Positions 32,241 through 40,984 of a DNA stretch of 46,304 bases are shown here, piece by piece. The notes under the pieces are model-generated. The model had not been told where the DNA came from. It searched no databases and was given only the letters and a program-made list of their open reading frames with translations. Position 1 is the stretch's first letter; each line of letters starts with the position of its first letter. Both the position numbers and the translations under genes were made by a program. This DNA is from Cloacibacillus sp. (GTDB taxonomy: Bacteria; Synergistota; Synergistia; Synergistales; Synergistaceae), in contig NZ_JAJBUX010000001.1 of assembly GCF_020860125.1 (NCBI RefSeq), positions 1 to 46,304 on the forward strand, in the 5' to 3' direction.

Positions 32241-33437
32241 ATGAAGAAGAGATTTTTTGCGTTAATGATCATCATGTTGGCCGTAATGATGCTGGGCGTC
32301 CTGAGCTCGGCCGAGGCGGCGATGTCCGACAGGTGGAGCGGTGATACGATCAAGATCGGTTATCTGGCTAATCTTACCGGTTCGGGAGCGTACACGGATA
32401 TTCCGCCAAAGCTGGCGATAGAGGACTACATCAAAGAGGTCAACGCAAAGGGCGGCTGGCTTGGCAAAAAGCTTGAACTTATTTCCTATGACGCCGGACG
32501 CGACGCGCTGACGGAATCGGTGACGGCCGTCAACAAGATGATCCAGCAGGACAAGGTCATCGCCATCGTCGGCCCAACCGGCAGCCGTTACGCGATACCT
32601 ATCGTTCAGCTCTGCAACGAATCTAAGACTCCCTGCATCACGATAGGGGCGACGAACGCCAAGGTCACGGTGAATGAGGATACCGGCGCCGTACATCCGT
32701 ACATGTTCAGAGTTTCTTTTGCCGACTCCTACCAGGGCAGCGCGATGGCTAACTTTGCCTTTAAGGAACTTGGAATCAAAGAGGTGGCGACGATCGCCGG
32801 TGTAGACGACCTTTACGCGCAGGGCATACTGAAGTATTTCACCGATGAATTTAAGCGGCTTGGCGGCAAGATCATCAACACGCAGTCCTATCAGACGAGC
32901 GACGTGGAATTCCGCGCCCAGCTTTCGGCGATCGACAACAGCGGCGCCAAGGTGCTTTATTCCCCGGCATGCGAATATAAATATGCCACGTTGATCTCCA
33001 AGCAGGCGGAGCAGCTGGGACTTGAGTTCACCTACCTCTTCCCGGACGGCGTCTACGCGCCGGAGCTGATGGAGACCGCCGGTCCCCAGGTTGAGGGCGC
33101 CTATCTTTCCACCCCGATGACCGACGACGCCCCCGAATACGCGGACTATAAAAAGGCCTTTGACGCGAGACATAAAAAGACCGGGTATAAGGCCAATATC
33201 TACGCCTATTACGGCATGGACGGCATCATGCTCCTCGAGTGGGCTGTGAAAAAGACCAAGAGCTTCGACGGAGAGGTGCTCAAAAAAGCCCTTGAGAGCG
33301 CAAAGAATGTGCCTCTGTTTACGGAGTCGTTCACCATTGATCCGAAGACCCATAATCCTCTGAACAAGAGCGTCACGATTCTTCAGATAAAAGACAGCAA
33401 ATATCATCACCTTAAGACGTTTAAGCCCACCAAATAA
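32241..33437 (+). CDS. livJ: Branched-chain amino-acid-type ABC transporter, substrate-binding protein
   Basis: 398 residues. A signal peptide (Lys-Lys-Arg, hydrophobic core to about residue 20, SSAEA before the cleavage near 26) has no lipobox cysteine, so the protein is probably soluble in a periplasm, which argues for a diderm host. The mature protein has the type I binding fold: IKIGYLANLTGSGAYTDIPPK, AIVGPTGSRYAIPIVQL, HPYMFRVSFADSYQGSAMA. It delivers an amino acid or related compound to LivHMGF. Members also bind amides, aromatic acids or peptides, so substrate is uncertain. First gene of the five-gene transporter unit. Confidence 0.93.
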   Translation: MKKRFFALMIIMLAVMMLGVLSSAEAAMSDRWSGDTIKIGYLANLTGSGAYTDIPPKLAIEDYIKEVNAKGGWLGKKLELISYDAGRDALTESVTAVNKMIQQDKVIAIVGPTGSRYAIPIVQLCNESKTPCITIGATNAKVTVNEDTGAVHPYMFRVSFADSYQGSAMANFAFKELGIKEVATIAGVDDLYAQGILKYFTDEFKRLGGKIINTQSYQTSDVEFRAQLSAIDNSGAKVLYSPACEYKYATLISKQAEQLGLEFTYLFPDGVYAPELMETAGPQVEGAYLSTPMTDDAPEYADYKKAFDARHKKTGYKANIYAYYGMDGIMLLEWAVKKTKSFDGEVLKKALESAKNVPLFTESFTIDPKTHNPLNKSVTILQIKDSKYHHLKTFKPTK

Positions 33438-33515
33438 ATGTCGCCGTCTCAAAATTTGAAGCTGTCGGAATAAGGGCAGCCCGAGCTGTCCCGGAGTCTG
33501 CAGAAATTCTGTGGT

Positions 33516-33545
33516 AAGCGGGGCGGATGAAGATCCGCCCCGCTT
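33516..33545. repeat. Perfect 13-bp hairpin between livJ and livH
   Basis: AAGCGGGGCGGAT pairs perfectly with ATCCGCCCCGCTT around GAAG. There is no T-run. Such hairpins after a binding-protein gene usually stabilise its message and keep permease levels lower. Confidence 0.7.
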
Positions 33546-33573
33546 CATCCTACAAACGGAGTTGAATAAAACA

Positions 33574-34458
33574 ATGTCGACGCTTTTTATACAACAGCTT
33601 GTAACGGGATTTTCCATCGGCGCTATCTACGCGCTCCTTGCGGTCGGCTATGCGCTGATATACAGTATTTTTAAGTTTACCAACTTTGCCTTCGGCGCGA
33701 TTATGATGTGTTCCGCGTACGGCGCGTATTTTGTCGTCAAGAATCTGGGGATGACCTCTCTCGCCGCCGGCCTCTGCGGCGCTATCATAATAGGTATTAT
33801 TATTTCTATAATCACCGAACTGGTAGCCTATCGCTCGCTGCGCAGGCTGAAGGCCTCGCGCCTTTTTCTGATGATCTCCGCGATGGGCGTCAATATATTG
33901 CTCCAAAACCTGATGACGATATGGATGAGCGCAAATTTGAGGAGTCTGAACATTGCGCTGCCGTTCAGAGTCCTGGCGGTTGGAAAAATCAAGATCGGCT
34001 CGATCGACATCCTGTCGCTGCTGGTCTCTCTTGTCGCGCTTGCCGTATTGTGGATCTTTATCGAGAAGACGAAATACGGGATCGCGATCAGGGCGAGCGC
34101 GCACGATACCGATACGGCCGGACTTATGGGCATCAACGTAAATAAGGTCTCGCTGATTGTGTTCGCAATTTCGGGGATCACCGCCGCGATTGCCGGTACC
34201 TTTACAGGGATGAAATACGCGGTCTATCCCACGCTGGGCGCCATTTCGAGCAAGGCATTCATTTCGAGCGTCATCGGCGGGCTGGGCAGCCTGCCGGGAG
34301 CGGTGCTGGGCGGCTTCATCCTCGGCGTGCTGGAGACGATAATCTCCGGATATATCTCTTCAGCGTATCGTGATCTCTTCTCGTTTGGAATCTTGATTGT
34401 CGTGCTGGTCTTCCTCCCGAATGGAATTCTCGGGGCCGACACCAGCGACAAACTGTAA
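33574..34458 (+). CDS. livH: Branched-chain amino-acid-type ABC transporter permease LivH
   Basis: 294 residues with about eight membrane segments and the family opening FIQQLVTGFSIGAIYALLAVGYALIYSIFKFTNFAFG. The cytoplasmic coupling region with ARASAHDTDTAGLMGINVNKV (EAA-like) contacts LivG/LivF. The ATG at 33574 begins the conserved sequence; an upstream start at 33511 would fall in the intercistronic hairpin. LivM follows 16 bases downstream. Confidence 0.93.
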   Translation: MSTLFIQQLVTGFSIGAIYALLAVGYALIYSIFKFTNFAFGAIMMCSAYGAYFVVKNLGMTSLAAGLCGAIIIGIIISIITELVAYRSLRRLKASRLFLMISAMGVNILLQNLMTIWMSANLRSLNIALPFRVLAVGKIKIGSIDILSLLVSLVALAVLWIFIEKTKYGIAIRASAHDTDTAGLMGINVNKVSLIVFAISGITAAIAGTFTGMKYAVYPTLGAISSKAFISSVIGGLGSLPGAVLGGFILGVLETIISGYISSAYRDLFSFGILIVVLVFLPNGILGADTSDKL

Positions 34459-34474
34459 GGAAGGTGAATAGAGC

Positions 34475-35344
34475 ATGTATATTTCTTCTCTCATGATCTT
34501 CGCCTGCGTAAATATAATCGCCGTCGCCGGATTAGTTCTGCTTACCGGATATACCGGCATCTTTTCCATCGGGCACGCCGGGTTTTTGGCGGTCGGGGGA
34601 TATGCGGCCGTCATTCTGTTCAAGCACTTCGGCGTTCCCTTCCTTCCCGCCCTTCTATGCGGTGGAATCTGCGCGGTGATCGTAAGCGTGATCATCGGCT
34701 ACCCGGCCCTGCGAAATAAGATGGCTGGCGACGCCTTTGCCATCGTCATGCTGGGCTTCGTCGCGGTAGTCCGTATCACTATTTCCAATATATACCCGTT
34801 TTTTGAGGGAGCTCACGGTATTTCCAATATACCGCGGCTGACCACGATATGGACCGTGCTTCCCATCACCGTGCTAATGATCTGGCTCATGAGAAATTTT
34901 TTGAAATCTCACTATGGAAAAAACTGTATCGCCATCAATCAGCAGGAGCTGGCCGCCGAAATGGTAGGGGTCGACACCGTCAAGACGAAGCTGGTCGCCC
35001 TGATGATAAGCGCCTTTTACGGAGGTATCTCCGGCGGTCTCTTTTCATTCTTCGCGACCTATATCGCACCCACCACCTTTGCGGAGGCTAAATCGGACGA
35101 TTTGCTGGCCGCGGTGGTCCTGGGCGGCATGTGCAGTCTCTCCGGCCCGATGCTGGCGACGGTCTTTCTCGTCATCCTGCCGGAGGTCCTGCATTTTCTG
35201 GTGCTATGGCGTCTCGTCTTCTACGGCGCGGCCTTTGTCATCATCATGCAGTTCAAGCCCGAAGGTCTTATGGGATATCGGGAGATCTCCTTTAAATGGC
35301 TGGAGGATCTGTTTAAAAGGACAGGGGTGAAGACGAATGACTAG
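34475..35344 (+). CDS. livM: Branched-chain amino-acid-type ABC transporter permease LivM
   Basis: 289 residues with eight or more membrane segments, including LTGYTGIFSIGHAGFLAVGGYAAVIL, characteristic of LivM, and the coupling segment NCIAINQQELAAEMVGVDTVKTKL. It forms the translocation pore with LivH. Its end overlaps the start of livG by eight bases. Confidence 0.93.
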   Translation: MYISSLMIFACVNIIAVAGLVLLTGYTGIFSIGHAGFLAVGGYAAVILFKHFGVPFLPALLCGGICAVIVSVIIGYPALRNKMAGDAFAIVMLGFVAVVRITISNIYPFFEGAHGISNIPRLTTIWTVLPITVLMIWLMRNFLKSHYGKNCIAINQQELAAEMVGVDTVKTKLVALMISAFYGGISGGLFSFFATYIAPTTFAEAKSDDLLAAVVLGGMCSLSGPMLATVFLVILPEVLHFLVLWRLVFYGAAFVIIMQFKPEGLMGYREISFKWLEDLFKRTGVKTND

Positions 35345-36122
35345 TCAGACGCCGATGCTAGACGTCAGCCATATGAGTATCGCCTTTGGCGGACTACGCG
35401 CGATAGAGGATGTCAGCGTCCATGTAAACGAAAATGAGTTTGTGGGGCTGATAGGGCCGAACGGCGCGGGGAAGACGACCTTCTTTAACTCCATTACCGG
35501 CTATATAAAGCCTTCGGAGGGCAAGATCCTCTTTAATGGGGAAAACCTGGTGCGCAAGCCGCCCTCAAAAATCGCGAACTACGGCATCAGCAGGACCTTC
35601 CAGAATATCCGCCTCTTTCCCAAGATGACCGTACTTGATAATGTTTCCATTCCGATGCACAGCACTCCGAAATATTCGGTGTGGGCGGCGATGCTGGGCC
35701 TTCCCTCGGTAAAACGAGTTCAGATCGATACCGAAAAGCGCGCGCTGGAATTTCTTTCGATAATGGGGCTCGTGGAACATAAAGACCGTCAGGCGGGTAC
35801 GCTGCCATACGGCTTACAGCGCCGCCTTGAGATCGCGCGCGCGCTGGCGGCCTCCCCGAAGCTGCTTTTGCTTGACGAGCCGGCGGCGGGAATGAATAAC
35901 GACGAGTGCAACGAACTGATAGAACTTTTGCGCGGTATTTACAAGACCTTCAACCTGACCGTCGTGATGATCGAACATCACATAGATATCGTGATGAAGC
36001 TCTGTTCGCGGATCTACGTACTGAACCTGGGACAGGTCCTGGCGGAGGGAACGCCGAAACAGATCCAGACAGACCCCCGGGTCATTAAGGCCTATTTGGG
36101 AGAACGGAGGCGTAAAGCGTGA
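35337..36122 (+). CDS. livG: Branched-chain amino-acid-type ABC transporter ATPase LivG
   Basis: 261 residues. Walker A GPNGAGKTTFFNSI, signature region LPYGLQRRLEIARAL (LivG proteins normally have this YG.QRR form instead of LSGGQ), Walker B LLLLDEPAAGMN and switch His in MIEHHIDIV. It powers import through LivHM. Overlaps livM at its start and livF at its end (four bases). Confidence 0.94.
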   Translation: MTSQTPMLDVSHMSIAFGGLRAIEDVSVHVNENEFVGLIGPNGAGKTTFFNSITGYIKPSEGKILFNGENLVRKPPSKIANYGISRTFQNIRLFPKMTVLDNVSIPMHSTPKYSVWAAMLGLPSVKRVQIDTEKRALEFLSIMGLVEHKDRQAGTLPYGLQRRLEIARALAASPKLLLLDEPAAGMNNDECNELIELLRGIYKTFNLTVVMIEHHIDIVMKLCSRIYVLNLGQVLAEGTPKQIQTDPRVIKAYLGERRRKA

Positions 36123-36856
36123 GCAAGTTTTTAGAGGTTGATTCGCTAAACGTATACTACGGCGGCATCCATGCCCTGCAGGACGTCTCTCTATATATCG
36201 AAGAGGGGGAGATCGTCTCTGTGGTCGGCGCCAACGGCGCGGGTAAATCCACGCTCCTGCGGGCAATCGCCGGGGACAAGGCGATAAAGTCGGGGACCGT
36301 TACGTTCTGTGGGGAACGCCTCCCCCATACCGCCTACGAGACTATGGCTAAAGGTATTTCGCTTGTTCCCGAAGGGCGGCGTATCTTCCCCAATCTGACG
36401 GTGAAAGAAAACCTTATCGTGAGCACCTTCAGCCGTAAGGATCCTAAAGAGTCTATAGAGAAAGACTTTGAAGAGGTGCTGGCGCTGTTCCCGCGGCTCA
36501 GGGAGCGCCTGAAACAGAGGGGCGGCACCCTCTCCGGCGGCGAGCAGCAGATGCTTGCCGTGGGGCGCGCGCTCATGGCCCACCCGAAGCTGCTCTGTAT
36601 GGATGAACCATCCTTGGGGCTTGCGCCGATCATCGTCGACGAACTCTTTGAAAAGATACTGCAGCTGAACAGGGAGAGAGGTCAGACGATCATGATCGTT
36701 GAGCAAAACGCCTTTTTGGCCCTTGAGGTGGCCAACCGCGCCTATGTCATCAAGACCGGCAGCATCACCCGCGAGGGTACCGGCGCGGCGCTTCTCAACG
36801 ACCCGTCCATACAGCAGGAATATTTGGGCATTCAGCAGTTGGCCGAGGATGAATAG
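36119..36856 (+). CDS. livF: Branched-chain amino-acid-type ABC transporter ATPase LivF
   Basis: 245 residues. Walker A GANGAGKSTLLRAIAG, signature LSGGEQQMLAVGRAL, Walker B LLCMDEPSLGL, and the family motif VPEGRRIFPNLTVKENL. The GTG start overlaps the livG stop (GTGA). It completes the J-H-M-G-F set, the usual gene order. Confidence 0.94.
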   Translation: MSKFLEVDSLNVYYGGIHALQDVSLYIEEGEIVSVVGANGAGKSTLLRAIAGDKAIKSGTVTFCGERLPHTAYETMAKGISLVPEGRRIFPNLTVKENLIVSTFSRKDPKESIEKDFEEVLALFPRLRERLKQRGGTLSGGEQQMLAVGRALMAHPKLLCMDEPSLGLAPIIVDELFEKILQLNRERGQTIMIVEQNAFLALEVANRAYVIKTGSITREGTGAALLNDPSIQQEYLGIQQLAEDE

Positions 36857-36939
36857 CGCCTCCGCGCGGCCTATGGCGGTATTTCTGGAATAGATCAAAA
36901 CTGTTCGGATATTCGGGTAATCAAAAGAAAGAGGGGACC

Positions 36940-38358
36940 ATGATGGAAAAAAAGCAACTGCTCCAGGAAATCGAGGCTTTCGTCGAGAAAAATGAAAAAG
37001 ACATCTTAAACGATATGGCCGAGCTGGTATCGAAGCGCAGCGTAAAGGGACCGGCGGAAGAGGGCGCTCCCTTTGGCCACGGTCCGAGAAACGCCCTCGA
37101 TTCCGCCATGGCGATTGCCGAACGCCTCGGTTTCGCGGTCAACGACGGCGACGGTTATGTGGGCTGGGCCGACCTTCCGGGAAAGCATGAAGAGCACATA
37201 GGCGTTATCGCCCACGTTGACGTCGTTCCCGAGGGCGAGGGCTGGAGTTCCGATCCCTACGTTTTGACGGAGAAAGATGGCTGGCTGATCGGGCGCGGAA
37301 TCAGCGACAACAAGGGCGCGGTGATACTCTCACTCTACGCGGCGGCGTTCCTCGCGCGTTCCGGCAGGCCCCTCAACTACGGAATCCGCGTAATGATGGG
37401 CTGCGACGAAGAGTGCGGCATGCACGACGTCCCCTACTATCTCGCGCGCAACCCGGAGCCGATCTTCTGCTTTACCCCCGACGTGGACTTTCCCGTCAGC
37501 ATCGGCGAAAAGGGCATGTATGCCGGCGGCGTATTCTCCTCCGCGCCGGTCTTTACCAGCATTTCAGCATTCGCGGCAGGCAACGCGAGCAACTCCATCC
37601 CGGGCCGGGCCTCCTGCGTGGTCCACGCTCCCGGAAAGAGCTTCAAGGAGACGAAGGGGATCACCGTTACCCCCAAAGAGGACGGCTCGTTTTTAGTAGA
37701 GGCCCAGGGTATCGGCGGCCATGCGGCGCACCCGGACGGCAAACACAACGCGATCGGCATCCTGACCGATTTCCTGCTCGACAACGGCATTGGCGACGCC
37801 GACGAAAGACAGTTCCTGGAGCTGCTGCATAAGATCCATTCCAACGCTTACGGCGAGGGGCTGGGGATCGCCTGCACCGGCAAACTGCTGGGGCAGCTGA
37901 CCAGCATCGGCGGCGTCATCTCACAGGAGGGTGGCGTCGTGCGCCAGGATATGAACATCCGTTATCCTGAGTGCGTCAGCGGCGAAGAGCTCAAGAAGGC
38001 CCTCTCCAAGGTGGCCGCCGCCCACAACGCGCAGTTTGGCGGAGGGGAGATACTGGAGCCCTTCTACATCTCGCCGGACTCGCCAGCGATAAAGGTGCTG
38101 CTCTCCGCCTACACGGAGATAACGGGGCATCCCGCGGAGGCATATACCATGTTCGGCGGCACATACGCCAGGCGCTTCAAAAACGCCGTGGGGTTCGGCC
38201 CCGGAGACGATTATACGCCGCGCCCCTCATTCGTCGCCTCGGACCACGCGCCGAACGAAGCATCTTATATCCCCTCTCTGAAAGAGGCGCTTAAGGTTTA
38301 CATCCTGGCGCTCTGGCAGCTGCAGGATTTGGCCGCCGAGGAATTAAGGGGACGCTGA
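36940..38358 (+). CDS. M20-family dipeptidase (PepV/Sapep-like)
   Basis: 472 residues, full length for PepV/Sapep-type enzymes. Metal-site residues are His92 and Asp94 in AHVDVVPEGEGW, Asp123 in RGISDNKGA, the Glu pair 157-158 in DEECGMHD, and later a C-terminal His in SDHAPNEAS. The inserted lid domain (about 180-380) is present. It hydrolyses dipeptides or related amides in the cytoplasm. Placed right after the Liv importer, it suggests the imported compound is an acylated amino acid or small peptide (inference). Two adjacent ATG codons follow GAGGGG; either may start it. Confidence 0.9.
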   Translation: MMEKKQLLQEIEAFVEKNEKDILNDMAELVSKRSVKGPAEEGAPFGHGPRNALDSAMAIAERLGFAVNDGDGYVGWADLPGKHEEHIGVIAHVDVVPEGEGWSSDPYVLTEKDGWLIGRGISDNKGAVILSLYAAAFLARSGRPLNYGIRVMMGCDEECGMHDVPYYLARNPEPIFCFTPDVDFPVSIGEKGMYAGGVFSSAPVFTSISAFAAGNASNSIPGRASCVVHAPGKSFKETKGITVTPKEDGSFLVEAQGIGGHAAHPDGKHNAIGILTDFLLDNGIGDADERQFLELLHKIHSNAYGEGLGIACTGKLLGQLTSIGGVISQEGGVVRQDMNIRYPECVSGEELKKALSKVAAAHNAQFGGGEILEPFYISPDSPAIKVLLSAYTEITGHPAEAYTMFGGTYARRFKNAVGFGPGDDYTPRPSFVASDHAPNEASYIPSLKEALKVYILALWQLQDLAAEELRGR

Positions 38359-38521
38359 GCGGCGTCTCCGTCATACGGGCCGTCCGAGAGGGCAGGTATA
38401 CGCGGCGCGGCAGCGAGCGCCGCGGCAGATGGCTCCATACCCGCGTTCAGCGAATATAAATTACAGACAGACAAAAGCGCCCGCTCTTGACGGGCGAAAC
38501 AAAAACAGGGAGGTCTTTACA

Positions 38522-39553
38522 ATGTACGAAGGAAAGATCCATATTCACATCGAAAACAGCCGCAGTTCGTCTCCGATATTTATCGCCACTGAGGAGCATG
38601 TAAAGGCTCTTCTGAAGAAGAACGCCGATATAGTGGACAAAATCCACGTAACCCTCGGCAGCAGCGCCGTGGACCCGGTGGAACAGTGGACGGAAGAAGA
38701 TCTGAAAGAGTACTACGGCTATATGAAGACGGCGGACATAATGGTCGGCTTCTGTTTCCCGACGAAAGACATGGCCTCCTACGCGCCGAACCTGCGCTGG
38801 ATACACTTCATCAGCGCAGGTATTGAGCACGCGACCCCGTTCGACTGGGTGCCGGAGGGCGTGACCATCATAAACAACAGAGGCGTGCATCTGCCTAAAT
38901 CGGGAGAGTCCTTCGCGATGTTTCTGGCGATGCTCAACGCGCAGATGCCCCGCCTGGCTACTGCGCAGCGCAACGGCAAGTGGGACCGCATCTTCACCTC
39001 GGTGATCAAGGGCAAAAAGCTCGTCATCTTCGGCGCCGGCAGCCAGGGCGGCGAAATCGCCAGACAGGCGCACAGAATGGGCCTCCGCGTGATCGCGATC
39101 GATCCTTATGTAAAGGAACATCCCTGCTGCGAGGCGGTATACGGCATCGACAGACTGAAAGAAGAGCTGGCGGACGCCGACTTCCTGGCCATCGCCGCGC
39201 CGGCGACGGAGGAGACGCGCGGATTCTTCAACGAAGAGGTGCTGGGCTGGCTGCCGAAGCACGCGGGGCTGATGAACATCTCGCGCGGCGCGCTGCTCGA
39301 CCACGACGCGCTCGACCGCAGGCTGCGGAACGGAGAACTCTGCTGCGCGATCCTCGACGTATTCGAGCCGGAGCCGCTGCCCGCCGATTCCATCCTCTGG
39401 AAGACGCCGAACCTGACCATCACGCCGCATGTCTCGTCGGACGACGTGATAAACTACATGCCGCTCACCTTAGACCTCACGATCGAAAACGTGCGCAATG
39501 AGCTGGCCGGCCGTCCGCTGAAAAACATCGTCGATATCAAAAAAGAATTTTAG
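38522..39553 (+). CDS. D-2-hydroxyacid dehydrogenase family protein
   Basis: 343 residues. NAD-binding motif GAGSQGGEIARQAHRMGLRVIAID, catalytic Arg in NISRGALLD, Glu in DVFEPEPLP and His in TPHVSSDD, the standard triad. It interconverts a 2-oxoacid and a D-2-hydroxyacid, NAD(H)-linked. GGGAGG precedes the ATG at 38522; the longer frame from 38429 has no such site. Downstream of the peptidase and upstream of a beta-hydroxyacid dehydrogenase, so both probably act on carbon skeletons released in this pathway. Confidence 0.9.
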   Translation: MYEGKIHIHIENSRSSSPIFIATEEHVKALLKKNADIVDKIHVTLGSSAVDPVEQWTEEDLKEYYGYMKTADIMVGFCFPTKDMASYAPNLRWIHFISAGIEHATPFDWVPEGVTIINNRGVHLPKSGESFAMFLAMLNAQMPRLATAQRNGKWDRIFTSVIKGKKLVIFGAGSQGGEIARQAHRMGLRVIAIDPYVKEHPCCEAVYGIDRLKEELADADFLAIAAPATEETRGFFNEEVLGWLPKHAGLMNISRGALLDHDALDRRLRNGELCCAILDVFEPEPLPADSILWKTPNLTITPHVSSDDVINYMPLTLDLTIENVRNELAGRPLKNIVDIKKEF

Positions 39554-39613
39554 TGCGCGGGGCGTCAGCCGCGCAGCGGAGCAAGAACCGTCATTAATTC
39601 TGGAGGGATGCAA

Positions 39614-40507
39614 ATGAGCAAAATTGGCTTCATCGGACTGGGAATCATGGGGGTGCCGATGGCAAAAAACCTGATTGCCGCTGGCTACTCCCTGGTCGTC
39701 TACGACATTGCGGAGGCCTCGGTCGAAAAACTTGTAGCGGCGGGAGCCGAGCGCGGCTGTTCGCCGGCGGATGTCGCCGCGAAGGCGGGAGAGGTCATCA
39801 TCACCATGCTGCCCAACTCGCCGCAGGTGAGCGAGGTCGTGCTGGGGGATAACGGCATCATCCACGGCTGCCGCGGGGGACAGGTCGTGGTCGACATGAG
39901 TTCGATCGCGCCGCTTGTCAGCCGTTCGCTCGGCGGCGCCCTCGCCGAACGCGGGGTGGAGATGCTTGACGCGCCGGTCAGCGGCGGGCAGGAAAAGGCC
40001 GAAAAGGGCACCCTGGCGATCATGGTCGGCGGCAAAAGCGAGGTCTTCGAGCGTGTTAAAGATATCCTCTCCAAAATGGGGGCCAGCGTCTCGCTTGTCG
40101 GTGAACTTGGCGCAGGTCAGATCACAAAGCTCGTTAACCAGATGATCGTTGGTATAAATATCGCCGCCGTCGCCGAGGGTATGAGCCTCGCCAAGAGATG
40201 CGGCGTCGAGCCTCGCCGGGTCTTTGAGGCGATCCGCAAGGGACTCGCCGGGAGCCAGTGCCTGGAGGATAAGGCTCCGAGAATGTTCGAGGGGCGCTAC
40301 GACCCCGGCTTCCGCATCGCCCTGCACATCAAGGATTACTGGAACGTGCTGGAGACAAGCCGCTCCATCGGCAGCTCCGCCCCCCTCTCGGCGCAGGTTG
40401 CCGAGATGATGATCGCGCTTGCGGGGGAGGGAAACGATACCCTCGACCACGGCGCGCTTGGCCTCTACTATGAAAAGCTCAACGGCGTGAGCCTCAGGGA
40501 GCGGTAA
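39614..40507 (+). CDS. Tartronate semialdehyde reductase-like beta-hydroxyacid dehydrogenase
   Basis: 297 residues. IGFIGLGIMGVPMAKNL cofactor motif, DMSSIAPLVSR, DAPVSGGQEKAEKGTL substrate loop, catalytic Lys in GAGQITKLVNQMIVG, and GFRIALHIKDYWN. This pattern is nearest the 2-hydroxy-3-oxopropionate reductase (GarR) branch. ATG 39614 follows GGAGGG by six bases; ATG 39608 abuts the ribosome site and is rejected. Last gene of the unit, followed by a terminator. It differs clearly from the paralogue at 28788-29669. Confidence 0.9.
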   Translation: MSKIGFIGLGIMGVPMAKNLIAAGYSLVVYDIAEASVEKLVAAGAERGCSPADVAAKAGEVIITMLPNSPQVSEVVLGDNGIIHGCRGGQVVVDMSSIAPLVSRSLGGALAERGVEMLDAPVSGGQEKAEKGTLAIMVGGKSEVFERVKDILSKMGASVSLVGELGAGQITKLVNQMIVGINIAAVAEGMSLAKRCGVEPRRVFEAIRKGLAGSQCLEDKAPRMFEGRYDPGFRIALHIKDYWNVLETSRSIGSSAPLSAQVAEMMIALAGEGNDTLDHGALGLYYEKLNGVSLRER

Positions 40508-40549
40508 TAGAAAACAGGCGCCTGCCGCGGCAGCGCATATGAGATACCC

Positions 40550-40594
40550 GCGGGGGCGCGTCTCTTCAAAAAGGGACGCGCTCCCGCAGTTTTC
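40550..40594 (+). terminator. Rho-independent terminator of the Liv/peptidase/dehydrogenase unit
   Basis: GCGGGGGCGCGTCTC pairs with GGACGCGCTCCCGC and is followed by AGTTTTCC. It ends the plus-strand unit before the convergent tRNA gene. Confidence 0.75.
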
Positions 40595-40657
40595 CTTAAA
40601 AATCAGACAGCCGGTTACAAACAGAGATCGCGTGAAAAATGGAAAAGATAGCTGTAA

Positions 40658-40697
40658 TAAAAAATGGCATCCCGTACCCTGCGGTACAGAATGCCAT
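40658..40697 (-). terminator. Terminator of the tRNA-Asn gene
   Basis: On the minus strand ATGGCATTC..GTACC pairs with GGTAC.GGATGCCAT and is followed directly by TTTTTT. A strong terminator 13 bases after the tRNA 3' end. Confidence 0.85.
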
Positions 40698-40709
40698 ACT
40701 ATCGGCTGG

Positions 40710-40782
40710 CTCCTCGACGAGGACTCGAACCTCGAACCTAGTGGTTAACAGCCACCCGCGCTGCCGATTGCGCCATCGAGGA
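40710..40782 (-). tRNA. tRNA-Asn (anticodon GTT)
   Basis: 73 nt on the minus strand. Acceptor arm TCCTCGA/TCGAGGA, D-loop GCAATCGGCAGC, anticodon stem GGTGG/CCACT with loop CTGTTAA (anticodon GTT), and T-arm CGAGG-TTCGAGT-CCTCG. CCA is not encoded. It has its own promoter and terminator, so it is a single-tRNA transcript. Confidence 0.95.
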
Positions 40783-40810
40783 ATATCAGGTCGAAAACTC
40801 GACAGAGGAT

Positions 40811-40838
40811 ATTATAGCACGCCCCTGATTTTTGGCAA
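40811..40838 (-). promoter_or_regulatory. Promoter of tRNA-Asn
   Basis: Minus strand TTGCCA (40838-40833), 16-base spacer, TATAAT (40816-40811), about 30 bases before the tRNA 5' end. The sequence between the -10 and the tRNA is AT/GC mixed, without a clear stringent discriminator. Confidence 0.75.
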
Positions 40839-40984
40839 CCCCCTAAAAACCCGTATAGGGGGCGAATTACGTGATGTTACGCGAAAGAGTGTCCGGCGCG
40901 CGGCGAATAAAAATGGCGGCGGTCGGGTCTCTCATCCCTGCCGCCGCCGCTGCCTTACATTGTTTTGACGCCTGTCCGGTGGAT

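Noticed and set aside
32262..33617. 451-codon minus-strand open frame opposite livJ
   Set aside because: Shadow of the binding-protein gene; composition is biased and no family features are visible.
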